From positions 47,290,476-47,354,475 of the forward strand of contig CM055107.1 of NCBI GenBank assembly GCA_029204225.1: DNA of 64,000 nucleotides. The letters are read 5' to 3'. Origin of the DNA: Diphasiastrum complanatum (taxonomy: Eukaryota > Streptophyta > Lycopodiopsida > Lycopodiales > Lycopodiaceae). Both the position numbers and the translations under genes were made by a program. This document shows positions 11,762 to 22,329 of the stretch, piece after piece (positions within the stretch are counted from its first letter, which is position 1; each line of letters starts with the position of its first letter). Under the pieces are notes generated by a model. It was not told the origin of the DNA and did not search any database. It saw only the letters and a program-made list of their open reading frames with translations.

Positions 11762-11888
11762 CTACATAGTGTATTGGTGCTTAGAAATTGAGACGAACTT
11801 GAATGATTCGTGTTTTGATGACTCAAATTCTGGCTAGATAATCTCCTTCACTACAGAGATAGCTATGACATATTCTGATTCTGTGGAG

Positions 11889-12544
11889 TGTGAAAATTGT
11901 CAACATTTCCTAGCTAGTTTGAGGCCTAAATTGGCAATTTTTTGTACATAGTTTTGGATCTAACATTTCACACGTGTGAAAGAGGCCTAGATACTTTTAT
12001 TTTAGTATATTTTTCATGTTGAAGATGTTTCAAACTTCAGGACCTTCGAAATGACACCTAAATCATGTTATTTGGACATATAGGCCAAAATTGGCTAGTT
12101 TAGGCTACTGGTGTCCTAAATTTGGGTCCTAAGTTCTAGAGAGAGGAGAGAGAGTCATCTCTCTCACCTATATTAGGCTGAAATTCGTGGAGAACAGGTT
12201 GGAGAAACTTATTGTATTGTTGAGAGAGATCAATAGATCATTGTCACAGTTTCTTCCTCCATTGAGAGCATTGCTTTGTGTATTGTCTTCAAGCTTTTGT
12301 GTATGATCTTAAGAGGTTTCCAAAAGTGGTAGGCTGCTGTTGTAGGGGTGGTATGCTGCTGTTTTTGGCTGCCATCAGTACCTTTTATTAGCTTCTTTTG
12401 TCTCTTAAATGATTTGTCAAGTTCATGTGTATCAAAGGTAGCATTAGGATGCTTTGCCATTTCTAGCTTTTGTAGCTTGTTGTGCACAGATCTTAGCCAA
12501 GTATTTTGGGAGTTTGGATCCATTCAGGATCCACTTTTCTCACA
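11889..12544 (+). repeat. Element B 5' LTR
   Basis: Starts TGTGAAAATTG and ends TTTCTCACA right before the primer site; 656 bp. It holds the 16-nt palindrome TTTCACACGTGTGAAA at 11966-11981. Its first 450 bp match the 3' LTR at 23197-23644 nearly base for base. Confidence 0.88.
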
Positions 12545-12556
12545 TGGTATCAGAGC
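12545..12556 (+). promoter_or_regulatory. Element B primer-binding site
   Basis: TGGTATCAGAGC, the exact plant initiator tRNA-Met primer site, immediately after the LTR. Confidence 0.9.
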
Positions 12557-13657
12557 TAGTTGGCTGTTACTTTTAGTAAGGTTTCCATTTATGGTGATAT
12601 TTGGATGTTTGATCAAGTTCTAGCATGATTATGCATTGCATTGTTGATCAAATCTTACTAACCTTTGTTTTGGGAGTTGAACTTGTGGATCAAAAGCATA
12701 TTTCAGGTCTATTGAAGATAAGAGACTGAGAAGAAGCTATTTTGGATCAGATCATAACACCTAATCATTTGTTGATTGTGAGGCTTGGGCATATTCAATA
12801 CTAACAATGTTTTGTTCAATGTATTGTTGACAATCTCCACTTCTGTGGATGAACACTCTCCTTTGTGGATGAACAATCTCCTTAAGTGGATGAACCTTCT
12901 CCTTAAGTGGATGACAAATACTCTTTGAGTGATTTTGTATTTCTCCAAAAGGATGAGCAAAGCTCCCACTTGGATGAAAGATCCCCTTTTGGGTGAACAG
13001 ATTGTCAACAATCTTTTGCATAAATTTTGGTGTACTTTGTTGAGCATGTAGGTAACTCTCCTTATGTGATTTGATTGGAGCATTTGCTGGAAGGTTCTAC
13101 AGGTTGAGGAACATTATCATGTGAAGTGATCTTAGATCTACATCTAAACACCAAGAGTGAAGCTAGTCTTGTGATTCACTAAGTGTGCTCTTTCATTCAC
13201 CTCTAAAGCTTGTATTTATCATTTGCTGGAGTTTATAAACTTTTAGAAGTGTGGTTTACATGTGGTTTTACAGGTTGAATCAATATCTTAGTGTGTTGGT
13301 CATATGTTGATCAAGTTTGTTCAATTCTAGGTATTCTTGGCAGCCTAGTCTTGTGTATTTTCTAAGAATGCAAGTAACTCTTCACATCATAACTTGATTT
13401 GGTCACTTGCTGGAAAGTTTTAGAGCTTAAGCAAGAGTGTGTTCAGGTTGGTTTGAGTTTGTAATCCATTTTTAGTGTGTGCAAAAGTGTTGCATGTGTT
13501 TCAATCTTCCTTTCTATGCCTGAAAACCAGCCAGGTTCAAGATTGAAGTGTTTTAGGGTCCTAGATCTTTTGAGATCTCCTTATCCATCATTTGTTGAGA
13601 GGAAAGTGAGTGCTAGGTGCATTGACAGAGCCTAAAAGTTGAAGAATCATTATATTC
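12557..13657 (+). other. Element B leader with 21-bp repeats
   Basis: Long untranslated leader before gag. GTGGATGA recurs at 12845, 12865, 12886 and 12907 (period 20-21 bp) inside units of the type CTCCTTAAGTGGATGAAC, with diverged further copies to about 12990. No plausible protein is encoded. The minus strand is open there only because of the repeat. Confidence 0.65.
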
Positions 13658-14393
13658 ATGGCTTTCAATGGTGGGATCATGTTAGAAACTAATGATAGGT
13701 TGAGCTCATCAAACTACTCTACCTGGAAAGTGAGGATGGAGTCCTTACTTGAGTTAAATGAACTCATGGACATAGTTGCAGGAATTGAAGAGAGACCACC
13801 CACAGTTCAAGAGCAACAAAGGTTTGATAAGAAGGCTAAAAGGGCTCTTCATATCATTAAAATGAATGTTACCAATGAACTTCTCAAGGAAGTTGGTAAA
13901 AGTTAGTGCAAGTGAGGCATGGAATGCCTTGAAGAAGCTCTTTGAATCAAAGTCCACATCTAGGGTATTGACCCTAAGGAGGCAAATATTTTCTAGTAGA
14001 CAAAGAGAGGGAGAAAGTGCTCATGCATTTGTCTTGAGGGTTAAGTCCTTAAGTGATGATCTAGCATGCATTGATGAAAGCATAAAAGATGGTGAAATAG
14101 TCCAAGTTATGTTGAATGGTTTGCTAGATGAACATGCTAACCTTGTGCAAAGTTTTGCCATTCAAAGAGTCTTGCCAAGTGTGGTTGACTTGCAAGAACT
14201 CTTATTGGCTGAAGAACATAGGTTGCAATCAAAGCTTGATGGTGCATCCTTGCAAGGTGGAGGTGAAGAGGCTTTTTTCACAAAAGGCAAAGTCAAAGGC
14301 AAAGGTAAAGGCAAAGGAAAATGGTCCAAAGTTGGTAACTTGGATCATGATGATCACTGTTCCTCCTCCTCTTCTACAAGCAAGCAAAACATT
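13658..14393 (+). pseudogene. Element B gag (Copia UBN2 type)
   Basis: Starts at ATG 13658 and shows the Copia gag layout: LSSSNYSTWKVRMESLLEL, RFDKKAKRALHIIKMNVTNELL, EAWNALKKLFESKSTSRV, LACIDESIKDGEIVQVMLNG and LLLAEEHRLQSKLDG. A basic GKVKGKGKGKGKW linker follows. A frameshift near 13900 separates the first 80 residues from the rest. The zinc knuckle expected after the serine run near 14375 is missing, because the nested Gypsy element begins at 14394-14399. It is closest in design to the gags at 320 and 41930. Confidence 0.85.
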
Positions 14394-14398
14394 GTACT

Positions 14399-15477
14399 TG
14401 TTACATACCTATGTAACTAGTAGTACTTCATACCCCTATTAGTCCGGTTAGTGTTGGGGGCGAAATGACAAGGTACCCTTAGGATTAAGGGTATGTGCCC
14501 TTAGATAACGGCAGGCAAGTGACTATACCCTAGTTGGAGGTATGGAGTCACATGACCCTTGGATAAGGGGTACTCTTAGTATTAAGGGGAGGTGTCTCAG
14601 ATTAAGGTACTAGTGTCCTTGGTTAAGGGTAGGTAGGTGTCTATACCTTGGATGGAGGTATGGAACCTAGAGAGGTGTTAGAAAGTCATTGGATGACTAT
14701 TTTTCTAAACCTTGGGCCTCAAGCTTGAACCATATCAGTTTATTGGTCTAGGACCAAAGTATACTTGCAGAACTTGGGCAATGGGACCTAGTAGGAGGGC
14801 GCCCTTCTAAAGTGTCCATTGAGTTCCCAACTTCCACAAGGAAGGCATTCAAAGAGTCATAGGTTATGGAAGGAGTCTCTTGACATTCCATAAGCCTATG
14901 GAGGCTCTTGGAGATTCTTTAACTCCCCTAGGCTTCTCTCTCTCTCATTGGATGAGCATGGAACTCCATAGTGCATTGGAGGGGTCCATGGGCCATCTAT
15001 ATGAGGGTAGTAGGGCACCCATTGGGAGGGAGAGATCTCTCTTGTTTGCTTTGTTTATGCTCTAGTGTTGCTACTAGTGTGTAGAGTGCTTTCTTGTGGT
15101 AGTATGTTTGAGCTTTGGATCTTGCTTATGGTATGGGACATAAGTAGGGTTTGGATCTTGAGAATGCTATGGAGTGTTGTGGTATGCTTGTGATTTGTTT
15201 ATGGTTAGCAAGGAGGTGCTAGATAGGTCTTGGTTGGAGCTTGGATCTAGCTATGGTTGGGTGGTGAATACTTGAGGCCAGCTTGTTATCTATCTTTGTG
15301 TTTAAAGAGTAGGGACACAGGTGGAGGAGAGATCCTTGGAGGCTTGCAGATCCTTACTTGCAGGTGGAGGCATCCTAGCTTGGAGTTGGGGAGCATCTTG
15401 AAGCTTGCAGGTTGCTTGGAGGACATTTGGAGGCTCTACCTTGGATTTGGAGGACTTCATCACCTCTACTTGTAAAA
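14399..15477 (+). repeat. Element C 5' LTR
   Basis: Starts TGTTACATACC and ends CTTGTAAAA, close to the expected inverted TGTTACA...TGTAACA ends. Positions 14725-15477 match the partial 3' LTR at 19708-20455. The first 325 bp, with repeated ATTAAGGGTA-like motifs, have no counterpart downstream. Confidence 0.8.
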
Positions 15478-15478
15478 G

Positions 15479-15490
15479 TGGTATCAGAGC
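15479..15490 (+). promoter_or_regulatory. Element C primer-binding site
   Basis: TGGTATCAGAGC one base after the LTR end. It is an exact match to the tRNA-Met type. Confidence 0.88.
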
Positions 15491-16520
15491 TAGACAAAGG
15501 ATGGTAACTTTTCTAATCTTCTTCAAATTCTATTAAGATCACCAACTAAATTTTTTTTGAGGAAGATTATAGGCTTTTCTAGTTGTAGGAAGCTTGTAGT
15601 TGAAGTACCCAATGAATCTAGTTCTCTTTGGAAGAGAGTAGTGATGCTTATAAAATTGATTAGGGTCTGATTTTTTATCAAGGTAGAGAAGTTTTAAAGT
15701 GGGCTTTGGGTTTTTAAAAGTTTTAAAAAAAGATTTGTGGGATGGGTAGAGGAAGTCTTCCTCTACATACACAAACTTTTTTTTGACAAAAAGATTGATT
15801 CTAGCTATGTGTTTTGATCAAAACTAGTGTTTTTTTTGCATAAATGAGGTGTTTGAAGTTCTAGTTTTCATTTTGAAGTTCTATTTTTCAGACTTGTAAA
15901 TCTGAAAATCAGATCTGAAAAGTGAAGTTTTCACTCAAACTTCATTAGTTACACCTTTCTATCTCCTTGTTTCATGAATATGGCAATGTAGGAAGGGAAT
16001 GGTAGTGTAACTTTGTGCATAAAACACGTTTTAAAATTCTATTTTTTGTCATTTTGAAGTTCTGATTTTCAAACCTATAAATCTGAAGATCAGATCTGAA
16101 AATTGAAGTCATAAAGCTTCATTAGTTATCCATTTCTAGACACTAGCTTCTTGGTTTTGGAAATCTAGAATAGTGAGAAATGTGAAAACTTTGGTTGCTT
16201 TAGAAATGACAAATGGAATTGGAATGGGAATGGGAACTTTATGTAAACATTAACTTGGATTAGTTAATTGAAGTTTACATAAAGATTTGATTTTCATTTT
16301 TGCTGTTGATTAAGGCAAATGTAGCTTGTTGTTTTTCTCTTAAGCTTGGATTAAGCTTGCAAACAGTAGGCTTGGATTGAGTTTACAAACAATAAGATTG
16401 AATGAATAGAAGTAAATGATTTTTATTTGCATTGGATGTAACAATTGAAGCATTTCTATCATTATAATTTGAGCACTTGTTGTTGTATTTGCATAATAGA
16501 AAAACACACAAGCAACCCCA
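15491..16520 (+). other. Element C leader
   Basis: No coding signal. Two diverged direct copies of a segment with AAGTTCT, GAAATCAGATCTGAAAA-like and ACTTCATTAGTTA-like parts lie near 15855-15955 and 16035-16125. Otherwise nothing recognised. Confidence 0.5.
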
Positions 16521-17412
16521 ATGGATCAAACCAATGAAAACCCAACATTTGGTCTATCAAACCCATCCAATGTGGCACAAGTTCTTGAAGTTTTATACCA
16601 ACAAATTCAAGCCATTAATAAGTAACTTCTTGAAACTAATCAAAGAAACCAAGACTTAGAGTCTAGGTTAGCCAATCAGAAGAAGCATGTAGTTCCACCT
16701 CCCGTAAAAGTGTTTAAGGGGGAGAAGAAGGATAGGAACTTACAAGTGGTAAGTTCTTGGCTAAATGTTTGGAACAAATACTTTGCCATGAACCAATTCT
16801 CTGAATCTAAGAAGTTATCCACTGCCACCATGTTCCTTGAAGGAAGAGCCTTAGTTTGGTGGGATGACTTAGTTGCAAAGGGCAATCAACCTTGTACATG
16901 GGATGATTTTTGCAAGCTTTTTAGGGATTATTTTCTACCACTTTTAGATGACTATGGACACTTTCAAAAGTTGAGTCATTTATCAATAAATAAAGGTTTT
17001 TAACAATTTATTCAAGATTTTCATGAGTACCTGAATCCACTTTATAGTGACATTCCGCCTAAGGTGCAAATGTTAATGTTTATTGATGGGTTACCAAAAG
17101 ATTATCAAGTGGCTGTTCGTAGGAACCATCCAAAAACCCTAGAAGATGCTATTAGGGCTGTAAAATACTTTGATGACACACCTAAGCCACCTAGGGGTCA
17201 ATAACCTAATGAGCAAAAAAAAGGTTTTCAATCTAAGAGGAAGGATAGGAAAGTTGTTAATGAAACACATCCCAATTCTAACAATCCTAAGAAAACCAAG
17301 AAAAAACTTTAAAAACCATCAAGGTGGCATTGATAAGGCTGAAGCTCGTAAGAAGAACATGTGCTTCAAGTGCAATGGTGAGGGTCACCTTGCACGAGAT
17401 TGCGTCAAATAA
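16521..17412 (+). pseudogene. Element C gag (Ty3/Gypsy)
   Basis: Starts at ATG 16521 (MDQTNENPTFGLSNPSNVAQ) with in-frame TAA at 16621 and 17001. The retrotransposon gag domain is clear: KVFKGEKKDRNLQVVSSWL, ATMFLEGRALVWWDDLV, WDDFCKLFRDYFLP and, past the second stop, MLMFIDGLPKDYQVAVRR. After a frame change it ends with a zinc knuckle CFKCNGEGHLARDC (about 17362-17403). Two stops and a frameshift make it inactive. Confidence 0.87.
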
Positions 17413-17483
17413 CCAGCTTCTACCTCAGGTAATATATCTCGAAGTAATGAGATGGATGTATTTTGTCCTTAGTTCTATAGTCT

Positions 17484-17975
17484 TTGGACCTCATGACCTT
17501 AATTTCATTAAAAGTAAAGAAATTGAACAAGGTAACCGTTAAGAATAGATATCCACCATTGCAGATGGATGACCTAATAGATTATCTTGGTGGTGCTGGG
17601 TACTTTACCAAGATAGATATAAGGTCGGGATTCCATCAGATACGCATTAAGGCAGAAGATATACCAAAAATCGGATTTTGAACTCGCTTTAGTCACTACA
17701 AATTTTTGGTGTTGCCTTTTGGTTTGACCAATGCACCGGCAACTTTCCAATAGATGATGAACGATTTGTTCATGCCATATTTGGAAATATTCGTAGTCGT
17801 ATTCTTAGATGATATCCTAGTGTTCAATAAGACTTTGGCGGAACATAAAGAGCATCTTAGGATTGTCTGGGACATCCTAAGAAGGGAAAAGCTCTTTGCC
17901 AAAGAGTCTATGTATGACTTTTTTTGCGAAGGAATTGTCCTACTTGGGGCATAAGATTTTCGAACGGGGAGTGAA
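17484..17975 (+). pseudogene. Element C reverse transcriptase, N-terminally deleted
   Basis: Ty3/Gypsy RT beginning at NRYPPLQMDDLIDYLGGAGY, right after the gag zinc knuckle, so protease and the RT N-terminus are missing. It contains FTKIDIRSGFHQIRIK, then a TGA at 17680 region, LPFGLTNAPATFQ, a TAG, and the catalytic VVFLDDILVFNKT (LDD retained). A frameshift lies near 17920-17950, before the segment that begins ELSYLGHKI in related elements. Broken in at least three places. Confidence 0.88.
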
Positions 17976-18700
17976 GATTGAGGCCGATCATATCCAGAGG
18001 TTTATTGATTGGCCTATTCTCACCATAGTTCAGGAAATCAAGTCCTTCTTGGGATTTGCTTGATTGGCATTTCCCCTTACCCAGGCCTTGAAAGGCTATA
18101 AGAAGCTAAGCCGGAGGGCTAAGAGTCCACTAGTGGTGTGGACGGAGGATATGAATAATAGTTTTGAGTTGCTTAAGAAAAGTGTCACTTCGAAACCAAT
18201 ACTAATCATTGGCGATCCTAATAAGGCTTTTGTGGTTAGGACCGATGCTAGTGATTATGCTATTGGAGCTGTTTTCATGCAGGATGGACATCTTGTGGCT
18301 TATGAAAGCAAGAAAATCAATCCTGCTCAGTCTAGGTATTGTACCTATGAGAAGGAACTGTTTGCAATTGTTCATTCCTTGAAAATTTGGCGACATTATT
18401 TGTATGGAGCCAGATTTGAAGTTTTGACGAATCATCAGACTCTTCGATATTTTTGTGATGCTACAGATTTAAAGGGGAGGCTAGATGGGCTAAGCTGATG
18501 CAAATCTTTGACTTTTCTATACGTTATTGTAAAGGAAGTCAAAATACTATAGCGGATGCTTTGAGTCAGTTACTGGTTATTAATCAGTTGTGCTTTACTA
18601 TTATAGAATCGGAGTTGTTTCAGTCTCTTCAAGGACTATATGAGTCCGATCTGTGCAAAAAGTACAAAAAGGACCAAGAGTGCCTAATCTGATTCTCAAG
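17976..18700 (+). pseudogene. Element C RNase H
   Basis: Connection domain (LTQALKGYKKLSRRAKSP) then RNase H: VVRTDASDYAIGAVFMQ keeps the first catalytic Asp, YEKELFAIVHSLKIWRHYL keeps the Glu. The third site reads LTNHQTLRYF, where TDHQ is usual, so a catalytic Asp is replaced by Asn. A stop/frameshift at about 18498 precedes FSIRYCKGSQNTIADALSQ. The ORF ends near 18700, where LTR D interrupts. Confidence 0.86.
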
Positions 18701-18710
18701 AGGGATTGGA

Positions 18711-19493
18711 TGTTAGATTTACTTGATCTATCAATCTACATAAGATTAAGATCAATCTAGATCAATTCTAGACATAAAATCCAAACAAGAACAATCATTT
18801 ATTGAAGGTAAATGTACTTGCTGGTTTCACACGTGTGAAACCCTGTCAGGGTACGGACTCCAACCTGAAAATCAAGTACACATTGATAGAACCTCAAAAC
18901 AATCAAAAGAAATGTAGACAAATGGAGAGAATCACTCAAAATTGCTTCCAAAACCAAGATTGGTGTCTCACATTGATTATGGCCAAATGTGGCTCTATAT
19001 ATACAATAAGTGGGAGCTCGTGGTACTGATCATCCCTATGATCCCACATGTGTGAAGGTGCTTTGTCATATGATGATTCATCATTCAAAACTGACACTTG
19101 GACAAAACCTTCTATGTTGAGCACTTTTGGTCCATTTTCCTTCTATATGGAGATCTACTTGGAAATCTACTTGGAAATCTTCTAGAAGTCAAAATTTGCC
19201 TACTTTAGCTTATTCCACACATGTGAGCTGTCCTCTACACATGGGATATGACACCTAACCAAAGGATGTGGCTCATGCAATCAATAGATTGATGCCATGT
19301 GTCATATGTCTAGAAAACTAGTTTTTGGCCTTTTTAGCCACTAGAACTTGAATTAAATCATATGTACAACCTATATGATTATGGTACATGACAAGTACAC
19401 TATTTTCACACGTGGAAACAGGCTTTACACATGTGTGTTTATCTATATACAAGATTTTTGGCCTCTACCAAGCTTATTTTTGCATTTTTCACA
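18711..19493 (-). mobile_element. Lone LTR D inside element C
   Basis: On the minus strand it reads TGTGAAAAATGC to ATCTAACA, 783 bp. It carries TTTCACACGTGTGAAA at 18825-18840, CACACATGTG at 19216-19225 and a CACACGTGG/ACACATGTGTG pair at 19407-19437. It is related to the LTRs at 6560-7311 and 30012-30799. The 5-bp flanks do not match, so either the duplication has decayed or one side is deleted. Confidence 0.72.
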
Positions 19494-19499
19494 CGATCC

Positions 19500-19707
19500 T
19501 TTTTTTGGAAAGTATTGGCAACAAGTAATTCCGGGGGTCGATTCAGGTTTGCAAGATTCCTCGAATCAGGGAAAGACTAAAACGGATTCCCTAATTTGAA
19601 ACAAGATTTTGTTTCGTAAAGGAAAGGTGTGTGTACCGGAGAATGACACTGTAAGGGCCCAAACGCATGAGTGTCATGATAGTCCATGCGCAGGACATCC
19701 GGGTACC
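19500..19707 (+). pseudogene. Element C integrase N-terminal remnant
   Basis: Resumes Gypsy coding after LTR D: SNQGKTKTDS near 19560, then ILFRKGKVCVPEND, followed by a histidine-rich piece TVRAQTHECHDSPCAGHPG. These match the start of Gypsy integrase before its HHCC finger (the GGHxG segment). Sequence jumps at 19708 into the 3' LTR, so the rest of integrase is gone. Confidence 0.7.
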
Positions 19708-20455
19708 TTGAACCATATCACTTTATTGGTCTAGGACCAAAGTATCCTTGCACAACTTGGGCAATGGGAACTAATAGGAGGGTGCCCTTCTAAAGCGTCC
19801 ATTGAGTTCCCAACTTCCACAAGCAAGGCATTCAAAGAGTCATAGGTTATGGAAGGAGTCTCTTGACATTCCATAAGCCTATGGAGGCTCTTGGAGATTC
19901 TTTAACTTCCCTAGCTTCTCTCTCTCATTGGATGGGCATGGAACTCCATAGTGCATTGGAGGGGTCCATGGTCCATCTATATGAGGGTAGTAGGGCGCCC
20001 ATTGGGAGGGAGAGATCTCTCTTGTTTGCTTTGCTTATGCTCTAGTGTTGCTACTAGTGTGTAAAGTGCTTTCTTGTGGTAGTATGCTTGAGATTTGGAT
20101 CTTGCTTATGGTATGGGACATAAGTAGGGTTTGGATCTTGAGAATGCTATGGAGTGTTGTGGTATGCTTTGTTTATGGTTAGCAAGGGGGTGCTAGATAG
20201 GTCTTGCTTGGAGCTTGGATCTAGCTATGCATGGTTGGGTGGTGATTACTTGAGGCCAGATTGTTATCTATCTTTGTGTTTAAAGAGTAGGGACACAAGT
20301 GGAGGAGAGATCCTTGGAGGCTTGCAGATCCTTACTTGCAGGTGGAGGCATCCTAGCTTGGAGTTGGGGAGCAGTTTGAAGCTTGCAGGTTGCTTGGAGG
20401 ACATTTGGAGATTCTACCTTGGATTTGGAGGACTTCCTCACCTTTACTTGTAAAA
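19708..20455 (+). repeat. Element C partial 3' LTR
   Basis: 748 bp matching 14725-15477 of the 5' LTR with scattered differences, ending CTTGTAAAA before the GTACT duplication. The LTR's first roughly 325 bp are missing. The deletion that removed integrase also removed this part. Confidence 0.85.
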
Positions 20456-20840
20456 GTACTTCTAATGAGGATCTAGATTCTTGTGATTCTCTCATGATGT
20501 GTTCTTCAAGTCTAATGTCAAGTAGAAGTGACAAGGATTCACAGTGGATAGATAGTGGATCTAGTTCACACATGACTAGTCACAAGGAGTTCTTTACTTC
20601 TTTGATCTCTTATGTTGGAACCAAGAAAGTGGTTCACATGCCAAATGGTGGTGAGTGTATGATCAAAGGTATTGGCTCAATTCCTATTTGCCTTTCTACT
20701 AATAGGAATGCAAGGCTTGATGGTGTTCTTTACATTCCTTCACTTTCAAGGAATTTGCTAAGTGTTGGTCAAATGATAAATAAAGGGTACAAGACAAAGT
20801 TTGTTGGGGATGTTTGCTTCATTACTAAGGGAGATGTCTA
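20456..20840 (+). pseudogene. Element B aspartic protease
   Basis: Resumes element B after the nested Gypsy insertion. The active site reads QWIDSGSSSHMTSHKEFF (DSG intact), followed by HMPNGGECMIKGIGSIPIC, GVLYIPSLSRNLLSVGQMI and KFVGDVCFITKGDV. A frameshift near 20838 puts the next segment (SRQGRLYKLDAFV, the usual bridge to the pre-integrase module) into another frame. The domain itself has no internal stop. Confidence 0.87.
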
Positions 20841-21640
20841 GACAAGGTAGACTTTACAAGCTTGATGCATTTGTTATGTCTAACAAGAGGAATGAAATGG
20901 ATGCTGGTGGTTCTCTCAACTTTCAAAAGTCAATTCCTATCATCAATAAGATTGGTAGATCTTATGCAAAGTCTAAAGAGCTTCCTTATGCTAGATCTAG
21001 GTTGAGATCTAATGAGCTTCTTGGAGATAGTTATTGTTGTGCTAACTTGGCAACTTTTGGTGAATCTATGATCAATGTTTTGGATCCATTGGATCTTGAA
21101 GATGGACTAGTGCTATCTACTAGTCAAATGGAGTCATGTGGTGCTAAATTAGTATCATGTTTGAACTCTTCTACTCATAGATTTCCAAGTCTTGGTGGCT
21201 CTTCAATGGAACTACATGGCAAGTGCAAAAATGAAAAAGGTAAGAAGAGAGCTAACTTCATCAATGGAGGTGATGAAAACTCTTCTTTGGAAATGGTTGT
21301 TGCTAATGACTTATTTACTCATTTGGAAAGAGATGGTGCTTTGAGCATGATTGAAGAAAAAGTTTCTTTTGTATCTTTATGTGATGAGTCCAAGAAAGTC
21401 ATTTGTGAAACAAGTGATGTCACATGTATTCATAAAGAAAGTAGATCAAAAGGTTCTATCGTGAGACTTGGTGAGGAAGATCTCAAGTCAAAAGGGAGAG
21501 ATGAATGTGAAGTGTTCAAAGTAGGATGTACTTTGAATGATGCTTTTGTGAATGATAGTGAGGGTTCATTATCATTACCTATATCATTGATTAGAAGTCC
21601 AGGTTTGACAAGAAAAGTACTTCAATCATTCTTATGTTGA
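20801..21640 (+). CDS. Element B unknown ORF 1 (279 codons)
   Basis: Open from ATG 20801 to TGA 21638-21640. Codons from about 20834 read SRQGRLYKLDAFV, the normal Copia bridge after protease. Then the sequence stops looking like any retrotransposon domain: there is no HRRLGH or CxxC module and no DDE core. The remainder is acidic and serine-rich (for example NRSS/SKGSIVRLGEEDLKSKGR-type stretches). I see no signal peptide, membrane segment or catalytic motif. It ends in an ATGTTGA overlap with the next ORF at 21634. Function unknown. It could be captured host coding sequence or a family-specific element protein. Confidence 0.55.
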   Translation: MLGMFASLLREMSRQGRLYKLDAFVMSNKRNEMDAGGSLNFQKSIPIINKIGRSYAKSKELPYARSRLRSNELLGDSYCCANLATFGESMINVLDPLDLEDGLVLSTSQMESCGAKLVSCLNSSTHRFPSLGGSSMELHGKCKNEKGKKRANFINGGDENSSLEMVVANDLFTHLERDGALSMIEEKVSFVSLCDESKKVICETSDVTCIHKESRSKGSIVRLGEEDLKSKGRDECEVFKVGCTLNDAFVNDSEGSLSLPISLIRSPGLTRKVLQSFLC

Positions 21641-22284
21641 AGGAACTATGTATTCTTTTCATGGCTTCTAATGTTCGAGATTCTTCCATTTCTTATGATG
21701 CAACTATCAAGAGGGAGATTGCTAACTTTTGTGGTGTGATCATTAAGAGGGAGTCTTGTGAAGGAAAGGGCAAAGGAAGAGTGACTCTTGGGAGGATCCA
21801 AGGCATGGATCTTACATTTCTTCATCAAATCAAAGGTTGCTATGATTGTGGTGGAGTGTTCATGCATGATCAAGATGGCAAAAGGTTGGATGAAGAAGAC
21901 TACATGGAGCAACTCAAGTGGCAATTTCTTCAAGGCAAGGAAGATCTCATTAGTGAGCTCATTGAGGTTTGGTTTGAACTCAAATGGGCTGGTTTGATTA
22001 GGTTTGATACTCAACTTCATCTACTCTATTTCATGTTGGATATAATTGTAGAAATCCATCTTTTGGTTTATAATGGTGACATTGTTTTCACTAACTATAG
22101 TGAAAGGTTGAAATCAAGCAATGATGAGATCTTGTGGGATGTTAATCATGTGTTTGAGAGGGAGTATCTTCAGAGGTTCAGATCTAAAGATATTTATAAA
22201 TGCAAAGTCCTTGATGTTCTATTGGAAGATCAAGATGTTGATCTTGAATTGCTTCATCAGCACCAAGAGGCAAGTAGCAATTAG
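21634..22284 (+). CDS. Element B unknown ORF 2 (216 codons)
   Basis: Begins seven bases before the end of ORF 1 and stays open to TAG 22282-22284. It encodes a mixed alpha-helical-looking protein with KREIANFCGVIIKRES, GCYDCGGVFMHDQDGKRLDE, LISELIEVWFELKWAGLI and a hydrophobic LLYFMLDIIVEIHLLVYN stretch (about residues 129-146). No RT, integrase or RNase H motif is visible. A single frameshift or readthrough would join it to ORF 1, suggesting one longer ancestral protein. Not recognised. Confidence 0.5.
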   Translation: MLKELCILFMASNVRDSSISYDATIKREIANFCGVIIKRESCEGKGKGRVTLGRIQGMDLTFLHQIKGCYDCGGVFMHDQDGKRLDEEDYMEQLKWQFLQGKEDLISELIEVWFELKWAGLIRFDTQLHLLYFMLDIIVEIHLLVYNGDIVFTNYSERLKSSNDEILWDVNHVFEREYLQRFRSKDIYKCKVLDVLLEDQDVDLELLHQHQEASSN

Positions 22285-22329
22285 AAGCTAGTCAAAAGCA
22301 TCAAAGGGGAGCCACATGGACAAAGCATT

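Larger units (their letters stand above)
14399..20455 (+). mobile_element. Ty3/Gypsy element C nested in element B
   Basis: Inserted between B's gag and protease. GTACT occurs on both sides (14394-14398 and 20456-20460), consistent with a 5-bp target duplication. Order: 5' LTR, tRNA-Met primer site, leader, gag, RT, RNase H, lone LTR D, integrase N-terminus, partial 3' LTR. Protease and the RT N-terminus, the integrase core and the first roughly 325 bp of the 3' LTR are deleted. All coding parts carry stops. Confidence 0.85.

Noticed and set aside
12761-13083. Minus-strand frames with repeated HPLKE-type segments
   Set aside because: Explained by the 21-bp repeat in element B's leader; antisense to the element.
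21646-22020. Minus-strand 124-codon frame within element B
   Set aside because: Antisense to unknown ORF 2, and no start context or homology supports it.
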